Source: Methanococcoides methylutens MM1 (GTDB lineage Archaea > Halobacteriota > Methanosarcinia > Methanosarcinales > Methanosarcinaceae). Taken from it: a stretch of DNA of 64,000 bases. How positions within the stretch are numbered: position 1 is the first letter of the stretch; the number at the start of each line of letters is the position of its first letter. The notes under the pieces are model-generated. The model saw only the letters and a list, made by a program, of their open reading frames with translations, was not told the origin of the DNA and did not search any database. A program made the translations under genes and the position numbers. Positions 28,172 through 36,842 of the stretch are shown here, in pieces. Location of the stretch: contig NZ_CP009518.1 in the NCBI RefSeq assembly GCF_000970325.1, positions 2,294,001 through 2,358,000 on the forward strand, in the 5' to 3' direction.

Positions 28172-28576
28172 TTAAAGCAGCTTTTCTCCTGCATTAGGAC
28201 CCGGAGAACAGTCATAGACATCTGTTATCTTCATCACAAGAAGGCTTTTTGCAGGTGCCTGTGCCATCTTGGAATGGACGATCTCCTGCATCTTCTCGAA
28301 ATCCGGTCCACTGGTCTTTAACTCGACATCACCTTTGATCTGGAAAGAGCCTTTTGTCTTTGGTCCCCAAATATAGATAGAGACCTTCGGGTTCTCCATT
28401 ACGTTGGAGAGACTCTTTTTCATGAAGTTGTCCGCTATCCATATAGTACTGTCATCGACCAATGAGACAAAACCAATTGGTACAACGTTCGGAATGCCCT
28501 CTTTTGATGCAGTTGCAACAGGGAAAACCTGTATTGTGCCGATAGCTTCTTTCATTTCATCTGTAAGTGTTACCAT
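28172..28576 (-). CDS. Pyridoxamine 5'-phosphate oxidase-like flavin-binding protein
   Basis: A 134-residue split-barrel protein of the pyridoxamine 5'-phosphate oxidase-like superfamily. The strand order is typical: FPVATASKEGIPNVVPIGFV, then STIWIADNFMKKSLSNV and KVSIYIWGP, all FMN-binding regions in the family. The family includes flavin or F420-dependent reductases and FMN-binding stress proteins; the cofactor cannot be read here. The ATG at 28576 follows GGTGATC closely. A lone minus-strand gene with a strong terminator, divergent from the winged-helix regulator. Confidence 0.8.
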   Translation of the reverse strand: MVTLTDEMKEAIGTIQVFPVATASKEGIPNVVPIGFVSLVDDSTIWIADNFMKKSLSNVMENPKVSIYIWGPKTKGSFQIKGDVELKTSGPDFEKMQEIVHSKMAQAPAKSLLVMKITDVYDCSPGPNAGEKLL

Positions 28577-28702
28577 GTTGATCACCACAGGTACCTAATG
28601 CGTGTATGTTAATATAGTAGACCGTTATAAAACTATACTGGGATTCATCAAAGTACACATTTCTGACCAGAGACCGATAAGAAACAATGAGAGCTTGAAA
28701 TT

Positions 28703-29473
28703 ATGACCGAACAGAAACTGATAGCAGAAGATATTACCCTACTCCATGAGGAAATTTCCGGGCTTCGCAGTGAGCTGAACCGTTTCAGGGGTGAAGTTGC
28801 AGGGAGCCGGACCAATTCGTTGCTCAATGAACTAAGGAACCAGTGTGCTGTGGAAATGGTCAACGGCTCCCTGGAGAATGCCTATGAGATCATAGGGAAC
28901 GAAGAGAAGGAATGCCCCATGCAGACAAAATGTATTCCACATTTAGTTCATTTTTTTGAGGAGCTTGTAGACCATACCAGAAATGGCCAGATCACCGTGG
29001 AAAACATCGAAAAGATTCGCCAGGACTTTGAAAAAATAAGAGAAATGGCACCATACGACCATTGCTCCAACTGTATACAGAAGACTGAAGGATATTTCGA
29101 CCAGCAGGTAAGGATGCTTCAGACAATAGGGGTTTACCAGAATGAGAGCAACGTGCAATTACAGGTACGGGACATTCAGGAAGAACAGATCTCCAGCCTG
29201 ATCGGGGACCCTCTGAGCAGTTCAGTGCGTGTCCGGATCCTGAAGGCATTGTATGAGGAAGGAAAGACATTTACCGAACTCTCAAAGCTCACAGACCTCC
29301 GCGGCGGTAACCTCCTCTTCCATCTGGAAAAACTCCAGAGCAAGGGAATGATCAGACAACGTGGTGAAAGAGGTGAATACCAGATCAGTTTGCAGGGTTA
29401 TGAAGCTCTAAATGCCATGGCCGTGCTTGTGGAGAAGTTAGGTGTAGACTACAGCAAGAAAGGATCTATCTGA
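28703..29473 (+). CDS. Winged-helix regulator with cysteine-bearing sensor region
   Basis: A 256-residue protein. Residues 1-30 form a short coiled coil. Residues about 65-135 carry two cysteine pairs (CPMQTKC and CSNC), which could bind a metal or sense redox state. Residues about 170-240 form an ArsR-type winged helix (SSVRVRILKALYEEGKTFTELSKL, given here as the first two helices, then GGNLLFHLEKLQSKGM). It is divergent from the PNPOx-like gene and upstream of the small-gene patch; its target is unknown. Whether the cysteines bind a metal is inference. Confidence 0.72.
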   Translation: MTEQKLIAEDITLLHEEISGLRSELNRFRGEVAGSRTNSLLNELRNQCAVEMVNGSLENAYEIIGNEEKECPMQTKCIPHLVHFFEELVDHTRNGQITVENIEKIRQDFEKIREMAPYDHCSNCIQKTEGYFDQQVRMLQTIGVYQNESNVQLQVRDIQEEQISSLIGDPLSSSVRVRILKALYEEGKTFTELSKLTDLRGGNLLFHLEKLQSKGMIRQRGERGEYQISLQGYEALNAMAVLVEKLGVDYSKKGSI

Positions 29474-29796
29474 CCGCAGAATCGCAGAAGACATTTTGAG
29501 TCAGGGCAGACATTGCAAGTCGAAAATAAAAATGGAAAGGAATTGGAAGATCATAGTATATTTCCAGAGGAGATCTATTAGAAATACATGAAACCTTTTT
29601 CCTTTGAAACTATTTTTAATTCGTGATATGTTTTTGATTTTTGAAAATATCGAATACATAAGACGCCATGTCTGGTTACAATTTTAAAAAAAATAATAAA
29701 TATACATATAAAGATTAATATGCGATTTTTATTGACAGTCATATATAAATACCAGTATGACCAATTTTTAATTGGGAATAAAGGAAGGTGGTACGT
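29474..29796. other. AT-rich spacer with promoter
   Basis: This 323-bp stretch is strongly AT-rich, with several T-runs (29599-29640) that could end transcription of the upstream regulator. No frame with a ribosome site is visible. Its right end holds the TATA box and ribosome site of the 34-residue gene. Confidence 0.5.
29741..29750 (+). promoter_or_regulatory. TATA box of the 34-residue gene
   Basis: ATATATAAAT is a near-consensus archaeal TATA element; a start near 29770 would leave a leader of about 27 bases containing GGAAGGTGG. Confidence 0.6.
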
Positions 29797-29901
29797 ATGA
29801 GACTTAGTTCAAACTTCAAGTTGGAACTCTCGAGCTCACCTTGGGGAACGATCTCAATTTCCTTTGTCGAGATCGAGGAGGATCCTGAAAAGCCCCCCTA
29901 A
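29797..29901 (+). CDS. 34-residue small protein
   Basis: A short frame with unusually complete expression signals: TATA box at 29741, GGAAGGTGG ribosome site six to fourteen bases upstream, and a TAA stop followed by T-rich sequence. The peptide starts MRLSSNFKLELSSSPWG, continues with the strand-like TISISFVEIEED and ends in PEKPP. It has no signal peptide, membrane span or cysteine. No family is recognised. The signals support a real gene better than the length does. Alternative: a leader peptide for an mRNA whose main product is not seen. Confidence 0.5.
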   Translation: MRLSSNFKLELSSSPWGTISISFVEIEEDPEKPP

Positions 29902-30115
29902 CGTATTCTTTATTTAGGACAGACAAGCTTCCCTACAGAACAGCTGGATTACTGCAGTTTTGATTTTTTTCTACTTTCATTTTTTCGTTTTGATCTTTTA
30001 TTTTCTTAGCTGGAATATGATAGCTACAGCAGAACTGTGATGCCAGGACTACCAAAAAAGCCAGTTAGAAGTAACATCGGAACCAATGGAAATTAAAATC
30101 GAAAAACACAAATAT

Positions 30116-30143
30116 ATCCATTCAGGAGAAATCCTGAATGGAT
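30116..30143 (-). terminator. Perfect 12-bp hairpin
   Basis: ATCCATTCAGGA and TCCTGAATGGAT are perfect complements with a four-base loop (GAAA on plus, TTTC on minus). Reading minus, T-rich sequence follows (TATATTTGTGTTTTTC), so it should end the transcript of the two small minus-strand genes at 30180-30572. Confidence 0.65.
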
Positions 30144-30179
30144 GGTTTCACAGGATGAATTTTAAAAAATAATGGAGGT

Positions 30180-30323
30180 TCAGGAGTCATCCTGCATGTT
30201 CATATCTATTTTTAACAGGTTACTGCTATCAATTCTGCCATCTTCACCAATGCTGATGGAAAATGCAATTGCAGAAGATTCTTCTGCGTTGGGCTGTACA
30301 TAGAGCAAAGTTCTGTTATCCAT
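30180..30323 (-). CDS. 47-residue small protein, paralogue of the next gene
   Basis: The ATG at 30323 has GAGGT seven bases upstream. The peptide begins MDNRTLLYVQPNAEE and contains SAIAFSISIGEDGRIDSSNL followed by LKI. That core aligns with the neighbouring 64-residue protein (DTAVVFSSIVNDDGTI ... LYRI) at about nine of 23 positions, including A, FS, DG, I, L and I, so the two look like diverged duplicates. No signal peptide or known domain. It ends 37 bases before a strong hairpin. Confidence 0.5.
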   Translation of the reverse strand: MDNRTLLYVQPNAEESSAIAFSISIGEDGRIDSSNLLKIDMNMQDDS

Positions 30324-30377
30324 ATTTAGACCTCATTTGTTCAAAAAATTAGACTTTTTTTAACTGCTTTTCCGGTA

Positions 30378-30572
30378 TCAGTTGTGACGGTTATAGCCGT
30401 GTCCGGAATAGATACGATAAAGGCGCCTTCTTTTGATGGTACCGTCATCATTCACGATAGATGAAAAAACGACTGCAGTGTCTTTACCAACCTGTGGTTT
30501 ATATAAGACCATGTTACTCAAAAGATATCCGTACTTATATGCATCTACTATATTCTCAGTTGCATCTGCCAT
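30378..30572 (-). CDS. 64-residue small basic protein
   Basis: Starts MADATENIVDAYKYGYLLSN and ends in a basic, aromatic tail (RRRLYRIYSGHGYNRHN). A TATA-like AGAATATAATG lies about 30-40 bases upstream and GGGGAC is just before the start. The central VVFSSIVNDDGTI repeats the pattern of the 47-residue protein 54 bp downstream, suggesting a two-gene unit of related small proteins. Function unknown; the tail could bind nucleic acid, but that is only inference. Confidence 0.55.
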   Translation of the reverse strand: MADATENIVDAYKYGYLLSNMVLYKPQVGKDTAVVFSSIVNDDGTIKRRRLYRIYSGHGYNRHN

Positions 30573-30799
30573 ATTCTTCAGTCCCCAAATATTTACACAT
30601 TATATTCTTTAACCGGGTCAATGCATGCCAGCAGAATGGACACCTTTGTTGAGAAACCCCACAAAGACCCAATCTGCAACCCCCATGCACAGACCTTGCT
30701 ACTATGTTGGCAGTTTGAGTATAAATAATATTGGTTTTGAATAACTAATAGTATCTTAAAAGCTAATGAATTATTTATTCATTATGAAAACTTCAGTGA

Positions 30800-31663
30800 T
30801 CACAGGGCTATCAACGCTATCGCTGCCAGAGCAAGCACGACTCCTAACCACTGTATTGAGGACAGGCGTTCCTTCAGGATGATCCATGCGAGCAGGACCG
30901 TGCTTCCGGGGTACAGGGATGCCATCACTGTAGCAATATCGAGCCTACCCACCTGTGAGGCCAGCGCAAAGAAAAGATTTCCACTTGCATCAAAAATACC
31001 TGCAAGTATTATGACTGGGAGAACACTTTTTGAGGGTAAGCTTGCCGACTTTCTCAGCAGGGCAAATCCCAGAATCATAACGATAGAGGAGACCTTTGCG
31101 ATCGTGAGGGGCCAGAACACCGCAGATTCGCTGAAAAGGTCCACTGATATGTAAAAGATACCAAAACCGACACCTGCCAGTAGCGGATAGACCACATCCT
31201 GTTTTTTGATCTCTCCCTTCTCACCTGTATTGCTGATCAGCCACATGGCACCAATAGCTAACACAAATCCTGCTATCTGGTATCCTGCAGGCAGACCTTC
31301 ATTGATAGAACCGTACACCACAGGTAGGGCAACGGTCACCACAGCAGAGATCGGGGCGACGACTCCCATCTTGCCTTTGGAAAGTGCATGATATAATAGC
31401 AAAAGACCTGCACTTCCAGAAATACCTGCAACAACTCCCCAGAACATGCCGCTCATGGGAGGGAGATCTTCCGAGAAATACACCGCAAGAAGCGGAAGGA
31501 CAACAAGACCCACAGCCTGCGTGATTATGACAACCGAGTAGACGCTGGCACGTCTTGTCGCAAAACCTCCTGAAAAATCCGCAGCACCCCAGGTAGCAGC
31601 TGCTGCAAGACCGAAAAAGATGATAAGAATTTCAGGGGAGACCATAGTGTTTGTTCCGATCAT
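30800..31663 (-). CDS. EamA/DMT family permease
   Basis: A 287-residue membrane protein with ten hydrophobic segments in two EamA halves (about residues 8-140 and 148-285). The first half shows ATWGAADFSGGFATRR and the second ends with the usual ILKERLSSIQWLGVVLALAAI. Family members export or import small metabolites; the substrate is unknown. Monocistronic, 228 bp upstream of the small paralogous genes on the same strand but separated from them by a TATA box. N-terminal Met choice is uncertain by a few residues (MIGTNTM or M at residue 7). Confidence 0.85.
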   Translation of the reverse strand: MIGTNTMVSPEILIIFFGLAAAATWGAADFSGGFATRRASVYSVVIITQAVGLVVLPLLAVYFSEDLPPMSGMFWGVVAGISGSAGLLLLYHALSKGKMGVVAPISAVVTVALPVVYGSINEGLPAGYQIAGFVLAIGAMWLISNTGEKGEIKKQDVVYPLLAGVGFGIFYISVDLFSESAVFWPLTIAKVSSIVMILGFALLRKSASLPSKSVLPVIILAGIFDASGNLFFALASQVGRLDIATVMASLYPGSTVLLAWIILKERLSSIQWLGVVLALAAIALIAL

Positions 31664-31781
31664 AGAATAAGATTATTTCCGGGTAGATTTGCTCATTTCT
31701 ATAAATATGTTCTCACGCAGGCTGAAACCAATGCTTTCTGGAAAATTGTTCATTGAGGAAGTATCGAACAAGAAACTGGGA

Positions 31782-31791
31782 CTATATATAC
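31782..31791 (+). promoter_or_regulatory. TATA box of hcp
   Basis: CTATATATAC, about 80 bp before the hcp ATG, would give a leader of roughly 55 bases ending in the AAAAGGAGAG ribosome site. Confidence 0.5.
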
Positions 31792-31864
31792 GAGTATCAT
31801 TAATCTACTAAATATCTTAAAGATACTAATTCGAACACCCCCACAAAAAAGGAGAGATAAACCA

Positions 31865-33553
31865 ATGTATTGCTATCAATGTGAAGAAACTGTGAACGGC
31901 CAGGCATGCACCAAAGCAGGTGCCTGTGGAAAAAAACCTGAAGTTGCAGATCTGCAGGACCAGCTTACCTACATCCTGAAAGGTATCGCATACTACAATT
32001 CAAAGGCACGTGAGAACGGAATCACCGACGAGAAAGTGGATCAGTTCATCATGAACGGACTTTTCTCAACCATCACCAATGTGAACTTCAGCGCAAAGGA
32101 CTTCCAGAAATACATAAGGGAAGGACTTGAAATAAGAGATGGCGTCAAGCGAAATCTTGTCACAAGGAACATCGACCTCGGAGAACCAAAGGACATCTCA
32201 TTCGGTGATAAGATCAAGGCCACACTCGGTATGTCCGATCCGGAGACCAGATTTGAGATCCCTGCTGCTGCTATCGTCACACCTGAAGTTCTCAGGACAA
32301 CCAACACCGGAATCCTTGCGACACAGAACGAAGATATCAGGTCATTGCGAGAACTACTCACCTACGGACTTAAAGGTCTTGCAGCCTATGCCCATCATGC
32401 AAACGTCCTGGGATACAGCGATGACAACATATTTGCATTCACAGAAAGAGCACTTGCTGCAACCATGGATGATACACTTTCAGTTGATGATCTTGTCGGA
32501 CTGGTCCTGGAATGTGGGGAGTACGGTGTAAAGGTCATGGCTTTGCTGGACGAGGCAAACACTACCACCTACGGTAACCCTGAACCCACCGAGGTCTACC
32601 TTGGCGTCAGGGACAATCCGGGAATACTTATCAGTGGACATGATCTTAAGGACATGGAACAGCTGCTGAAGCAGACTCAGGGAACAGGTGTTGATGTTTA
32701 CACCCACGGTGAAATGCTGCCTGCGAACTACTATCCGGCATTCAAGAAGTATGATCACTTCGTAGGAAACTATGGAGGCTCCTGGTGGGCACAGAAGAGC
32801 GAGTTCGAGAAGTTCAACGGTCCCATACTGATGACAACCAACTGCATCGTTCCACCAAAGGAAAGCTACATTGACAGGATATACACAACAAGCATTGTCG
32901 GGTTTGATGGTGTAAAACACATCGATGCTGACGAGAACGGTGCGAAGGACTTCTCTGCAATCATTGAGCAGGCAAAGAAGTGCAAGTCTCCGGAACAACT
33001 GGAAGATGGCACCCTTGTCGGTGGATTTGCCCACAGCGCAGCCCTTTCTGTTGCTGACAAGATCGTAGAAGCGGTAAAGGGCGGAAAGATCACACGCTTC
33101 GTGGTCATGGCAGGTTGTGACGGAAGACACAAGGAAAGGGACTACTACACCAAATTCGCAGAAGCTCTCCCTGAAAGTGCCGTCATCCTTACAGCAGGTT
33201 GTGCAAAATACCGCTACAACAAGCTTGACCTTGGAGATATCGACGGGATCCCAAGAGTCCTCGATGCAGGACAGTGTAATGACTCATACTCCCTTGTGGT
33301 CATCGCACAGAAGCTTGCAGAGGTCTTCGGACTTGACGACATCAATGAATTGCCTGTCTCATACAACATCGCATGGTATGAGCAAAAGGCTGTCCTTGTC
33401 TTGCTTGCACTGCTCTACCTCGGTGTTAAGAACATAACACTTGGCCCGACACTGCCGGCATTCGTTTCCCCGAACGTCCTTAATGTCCTTGTTGAAAACT
33501 TCAACATAGCACCCAATACAACCGTCGACGAGGATCTGGAAAGGCTGCTCTAA
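31865..33553 (+). CDS. hcp: Hybrid-cluster protein (hydroxylamine reductase)
   Basis: A 562-residue iron-sulfur protein that reduces hydroxylamine in vitro and, in bacteria, nitric oxide. Four N-terminal cysteines (C3, C6, C15, C21) bind the [4Fe-4S] cluster. Hybrid-cluster ligands are recognisable in the C-terminal half: [32 protein letters not shown] and [19 protein letters not shown] precedes the ATG. It is monocistronic with a strong promoter and codon bias of an expressed gene; probable role is protection from reactive nitrogen or a nitrogen-related stress. Confidence 0.93.
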   Translation: MYCYQCEETVNGQACTKAGACGKKPEVADLQDQLTYILKGIAYYNSKARENGITDEKVDQFIMNGLFSTITNVNFSAKDFQKYIREGLEIRDGVKRNLVTRNIDLGEPKDISFGDKIKATLGMSDPETRFEIPAAAIVTPEVLRTTNTGILATQNEDIRSLRELLTYGLKGLAAYAHHANVLGYSDDNIFAFTERALAATMDDTLSVDDLVGLVLECGEYGVKVMALLDEANTTTYGNPEPTEVYLGVRDNPGILISGHDLKDMEQLLKQTQGTGVDVYTHGEMLPANYYPAFKKYDHFVGNYGGSWWAQKSEFEKFNGPILMTTNCIVPPKESYIDRIYTTSIVGFDGVKHIDADENGAKDFSAIIEQAKKCKSPEQLEDGTLVGGFAHSAALSVADKIVEAVKGGKITRFVVMAGCDGRHKERDYYTKFAEALPESAVILTAGCAKYRYNKLDLGDIDGIPRVLDAGQCNDSYSLVVIAQKLAEVFGLDDINELPVSYNIAWYEQKAVLVLLALLYLGVKNITLGPTLPAFVSPNVLNVLVENFNIAPNTTVDEDLERLL

Positions 33554-33560
33554 AGCCTTT
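33540..33560 (+). terminator. Hairpin spanning the hcp stop codon
   Basis: AAAGGCT (33540-33546) pairs with AGCCTTT (33554-33560); the seven-base loop holds the TAA stop. Pyrimidine-rich sequence with T-runs follows. Confidence 0.5.
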
Positions 33561-33710
33561 CTATTATCCTCCTTTCAATTTTCTCCTTCTTATCCGCTCC
33601 CCAATGACATTCATGCTCTGACCTTTTTCTTTTTAGCTCAAGGATCATTTGATGAGCAATAGAGATTGCACTAAAAATTCTTTTATAGCATCATCAAACA
33701 ACATATTATT

Positions 33711-34058
33711 GTGGAGAAGCGGAACAAACCAAAAGGCAACCAGAACAAAATCTGGAAAATAATTCTTATAATTGCTTCAATTGCCTTTCTGATAGTTGCC
33801 GGAGCAATGATAATCATTGACCAGCGATATTACATCGGGATACTGTACCTGATCACATCAATCCTGTACTTCAGCTCTGCATACCTTATTGCCACCGGCA
33901 GGGCCAACATAATAAAAGGGACGTCGACTAAGCAGATGTCACTTGTATTAGGGTTTGTTATAATTGCAATAGGATTAGCACTGAACGGACCATTATGGGG
34001 GTTGGGATTCGTCCTTTTCCTGGCAGCCATACTCTCGATACAGGAAGATACCAAGTGA
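33711..34058 (+). CDS. Small four-helix membrane protein
   Basis: A 115-residue protein: a basic N-terminus (MEKRNKPKGNQNK) then four hydrophobic segments at about residues 15-35, 40-62, 75-92 and 94-110. The start is GTG with no ribosome site; a TATA-like TTTTATAGC about 25 bases upstream would put the start of transcription at the GTG, so a leaderless mRNA is likely. No family recognised. It lies upstream of the radical SAM gene on the same strand. Confidence 0.6.
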   Translation: MEKRNKPKGNQNKIWKIILIIASIAFLIVAGAMIIIDQRYYIGILYLITSILYFSSAYLIATGRANIIKGTSTKQMSLVLGFVIIAIGLALNGPLWGLGFVLFLAAILSIQEDTK

Positions 34059-34180
34059 TAACTCACACTTGAAAGTGGCAAAATATACCGGAAAGAAGCA
34101 TATATAATAGGCAAATGCTAATTTGCCATTTACAAAACAATAAATATCCAGATTCATATCAGGAAAAGATGGAGACGCTG

Positions 34181-35170
34181 ATGAGACCAGAAACCAAAGC
34201 CGAACTTATTGCCGTAGGCAGTCTAGACATCGAACCGTCCCTGCTGGGGAAGATCACAGTCCCGACCGCGGGCCCTGGAGCAGGAAAGACAGCATTTTTC
34301 TTCCGCTCAGGTAACCAGAGAGTCAGGCTTGCCCTGAATAAGGACTCACCTCTAAAAGCAGTTGCCGACGGAGATGAGATCGTAATAATGAGAGATGGTA
34401 AAGAGGTCGCAAGGGGACAGATCGAAGACGAACTGATCCACTGCCCTGAGCAGGCCTACATAAATATGACAGAGAAATGTATCTTTGACTGCAAGTTCTG
34501 TCCTGTTCCAAAGCTCAACGGCAAGGTCAAGACCATTGAAGAGGTCCTGGGGCTCATAGAGGAAGCAAATGCCACCGGTAAAATGAAAGCCATATCCATT
34601 ACTTCCGGTGTGGACGAATCAGTGGAAAAGGAGTTTGAAAGGGCTATGAAGGTCATCAATGCCGTGAAGAAGTATGGTGTACCCATTGGTGTTGGAGTTT
34701 ACCCTACAGCTGATTCCAACAGGCGGATGAAAGAGGCAGGCGTTGACGAGATCAAGTACAACGTTGAGACCATGGACCGGGAGCTCTATGGGAAAGTCTG
34801 TCCCGGACAGGATATGGAAGAGGTTTTGAAAGCCCTCAAGGAAGCTGTGGAGATATTTGGGAAAAACAAGGTTTGCTCCAACTTCATCATCGGACTTGGT
34901 GAAACAGATGAAGCCGTGGAGAAAGGTATCCGGGAACTGGTCTCCCTGGGAGTGGTACCAATACTCAGACCTGCAAGCAAGCATCCGTTGCGTGAAGGCG
35001 AGGTTTTCATTGAAAGGCCTTCAAAGGAAAGGCTGCTTAAGCTTACCCGGCTGCTTCGGAAGATATTGGATGAGAACGGACTACGTGCAGATTTGTTCAA
35101 AACCATGTGCCTGCCATGTACCGGTTGTGACATGAACCCTCACACCGATTTCTGTGAGGACGAGGACTGA
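34181..35170 (+). CDS. Radical SAM protein of unknown function
   Basis: A 329-residue radical SAM enzyme. CxxxCxxC is at C100-x3-C104-x2-C107 (EKCIFDCKFCPVP), followed by a TIM-barrel with GVGVYPT and NFIIGLGETDE. The C-terminus has a further cysteine group (MCLPCTGCDMNPHTDFC) that could hold an auxiliary iron-sulfur cluster. Residues 1-90 form a separate N-terminal domain rich in strands. The ATG at 34181 has GGAGA six bases upstream; earlier ATGs at 34115 and 34169 are possible. It resembles biotin-synthase-like archaeal proteins without a known substrate. Confidence 0.8.
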   Translation: MRPETKAELIAVGSLDIEPSLLGKITVPTAGPGAGKTAFFFRSGNQRVRLALNKDSPLKAVADGDEIVIMRDGKEVARGQIEDELIHCPEQAYINMTEKCIFDCKFCPVPKLNGKVKTIEEVLGLIEEANATGKMKAISITSGVDESVEKEFERAMKVINAVKKYGVPIGVGVYPTADSNRRMKEAGVDEIKYNVETMDRELYGKVCPGQDMEEVLKALKEAVEIFGKNKVCSNFIIGLGETDEAVEKGIRELVSLGVVPILRPASKHPLREGEVFIERPSKERLLKLTRLLRKILDENGLRADLFKTMCLPCTGCDMNPHTDFCEDED

Positions 35171-35198
35171 GAGGATATAAGTGTTCAAAGGAGGCTAA

Positions 35199-35528
35199 AT
35201 GGAAGGAACAGGAAATGAACCCGGATTCGAAGCCTCCATTGAAATTACTGGGATAGACTTTGAATTTGCAACTGCTCCGATGTCAAAGGAATTCGTAATC
35301 AGTACCTTTGAGAAATACGACCTGAGGTCAATCGTTTTTTTCGGGGAAAACATGTTCTATGTGGCTCAGCAGGACATGAAACCCTACCATCCTATCTATG
35401 CAAACAGCCCCTACCCGGATGACATTGAGCTCATATTCGATTTCATGGCCATCGAAAGGATACGTAAGATAGAGTACATTGATGGATTTCTGAAACGAAG
35501 TCCCATTGAAGAACACCCGGACATCTGA
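35199..35528 (+). CDS. Hypothetical protein
   Basis: A 109-residue acidic soluble protein with AAGGAGG just before the ATG. Alternating strand/helix pattern, no cysteines and no membrane segment; aromatic stretch FFGENMFYVAQQDMK. It starts 28 bp after the radical SAM gene and is likely co-transcribed with it, so it might be a partner or substrate, but nothing in the sequence proves it. No family recognised. Confidence 0.65.
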   Translation: MEGTGNEPGFEASIEITGIDFEFATAPMSKEFVISTFEKYDLRSIVFFGENMFYVAQQDMKPYHPIYANSPYPDDIELIFDFMAIERIRKIEYIDGFLKRSPIEEHPDI

Positions 35529-35580
35529 TCATGGACAACAATAAAATAGGATATAACAAAATAGAGGGTGGCGATGAAAT

Positions 35581-35790
35581 ATGATTGAAAAATTCTATAA
35601 GGCCCCGATTGTCTACATCATTCTGGCAGGAATACTGATCACTGCATTCCTATTCAACAGTCTCATGAACTATGCAGATGAAGGAAATGCAGTTATGGTC
35701 ATCCTTTTAGGAATATCCATAGGCATTGTTGCGATCTTCATCACAAGGGCTTTGACATACCAGAAAAATAGAGGCCTTTTCCCAAAATGA
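35581..35790 (+). CDS. Two-helix small membrane protein
   Basis: A 69-residue protein with two hydrophobic spans (about residues 10-28 and 38-58) and a basic end (YQKNRGLFPK). GGTGGCGAT lies 8-16 bases upstream of the ATG. It is the last gene of the plus-strand group from 33711 and converges on the Mrr-type gene. Function unknown. Confidence 0.6.
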   Translation: MIEKFYKAPIVYIILAGILITAFLFNSLMNYADEGNAVMVILLGISIGIVAIFITRALTYQKNRGLFPK

Positions 35791-35822
35791 TACTTCAATA
35801 AAAATACACTTACAAAACAGGA

Positions 35823-36842
35823 TCAGGCTGAACGCACAGCCCGGTCTATCTCATTTTTCCATTCCCTGGCATCGCTTACTTCAAATGTATGCTTTTTTGC
35901 ACCCTGTCGTACCTCGGAGATAACAAGCTTTTGCCTGCTGAACATCCCCGAACCCGTTACTTCCAAACCAACGATATCCTTTAGCTTGAGCTCCATTCCC
36001 TCTTTCTCCCCTGATGAAATGCTAGCAAGCCTGCGGTTGGTCAGAATGATCAGGTCGTTCTTTACCTGCTCCAGCCTGAGAAGTGATTCACCCCTCATAT
36101 AATCGGTCCTCAGCTGTTCAAGGACATTCAGGACCCCGGACATATCCTTCGGACGGACCCGGATAAACTCGAACCTCTTCTTGCCAGTCACCAGAAGGAT
36201 ATCCTTCCCTGAACGTGAAAAACCAACAAGGTCTTTTACCTCTATGCGACGTGAGATCTCCTGCTTTTTAGAGAACATACCACCTGAGTTCTGTTCGAAG
36301 TAGATGTTCCTGTTTGTAATTACAAGGATCAGGCGCTTATTGTCAACAATTACAGCTTCCCTGAGATGAACAGATTCACCGGTCTTGAGAACCACCCCTG
36401 CTGAGGTCGTGGTTTTCTTTTCGACTCCACCTGAAAGGACGCGTGGAGCATCACCACAATAATGATTGAGCATCGAAACAAGCAGCTGTCCCTCGATGAG
36501 TTTTACATTATGTTCTGCAGCTTCCCGGTATGCATCTTCAGTGAAAGTGGAAGTTGTAACAATTATAACACCATCGACCCTCTCCCGGTATCGCAGGCTG
36601 CTGTATTCCCTTACCTCTTTTACGCCTACGGGATTGAGATAGCGTTTTACCTGGACAAGCCAGCGGTGTGAAAGACCAAAATGCTCAAGGCTTATATCCA
36701 CATCCACTCCGCCGTCCTTTGAGCGTGAAGTTACATCTGCCTTATAACCCATTTTGCGAAAAAGAGAAGCTATGAGGTTCTCAAGATCATAGGGATCGGT
36801 CTCAAGAAGCTGGTCCAGGGACCAGTTAGCCTTATCTCTCAT
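35823..36842 (-). CDS. Mrr-type restriction endonuclease with two PH-like domains
   Basis: A 339-residue protein. Residues about 12-125 are an Mrr_cat PD-(D/E)XK nuclease: helix PYDLENLIASLFRKMGY, then GGVDVDI (D47) and WLVQVKRY (Q64-x-K66), the catalytic D...QxK. The rest contains two similar strand-rich segments, each with TNRxxxxxxSG/EQ, KDLVG/KDIVGLE and FEF/FEV, which look like tandem bacterial PH/GRAM-like domains. Mrr cuts methylated DNA in bacteria. The ATG overlaps the stop of the upstream zinc-ribbon gene (ATGA), the reason for preferring this start over an earlier in-frame ATG. Confidence 0.8.
   Translation of the reverse strand: MRDKANWSLDQLLETDPYDLENLIASLFRKMGYKADVTSRSKDGGVDVDISLEHFGLSHRWLVQVKRYLNPVGVKEVREYSSLRYRERVDGVIIVTTSTFTEDAYREAAEHNVKLIEGQLLVSMLNHYCGDAPRVLSGGVEKKTTTSAGVVLKTGESVHLREAVIVDNKRLILVITNRNIYFEQNSGGMFSKKQEISRRIEVKDLVGFSRSGKDILLVTGKKRFEFIRVRPKDMSGVLNVLEQLRTDYMRGESLLRLEQVKNDLIILTNRRLASISSGEKEGMELKLKDIVGLEVTGSGMFSRQKLVISEVRQGAKKHTFEVSDAREWKNEIDRAVRSA

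Noticed and set aside
34261-34300. P-loop-like AGPGAGKT in the radical SAM protein
   Set aside because: The rest of a P-loop NTPase (Walker B, fold pattern) is missing, and the segment is in a strand-rich N-terminal domain; probably chance.
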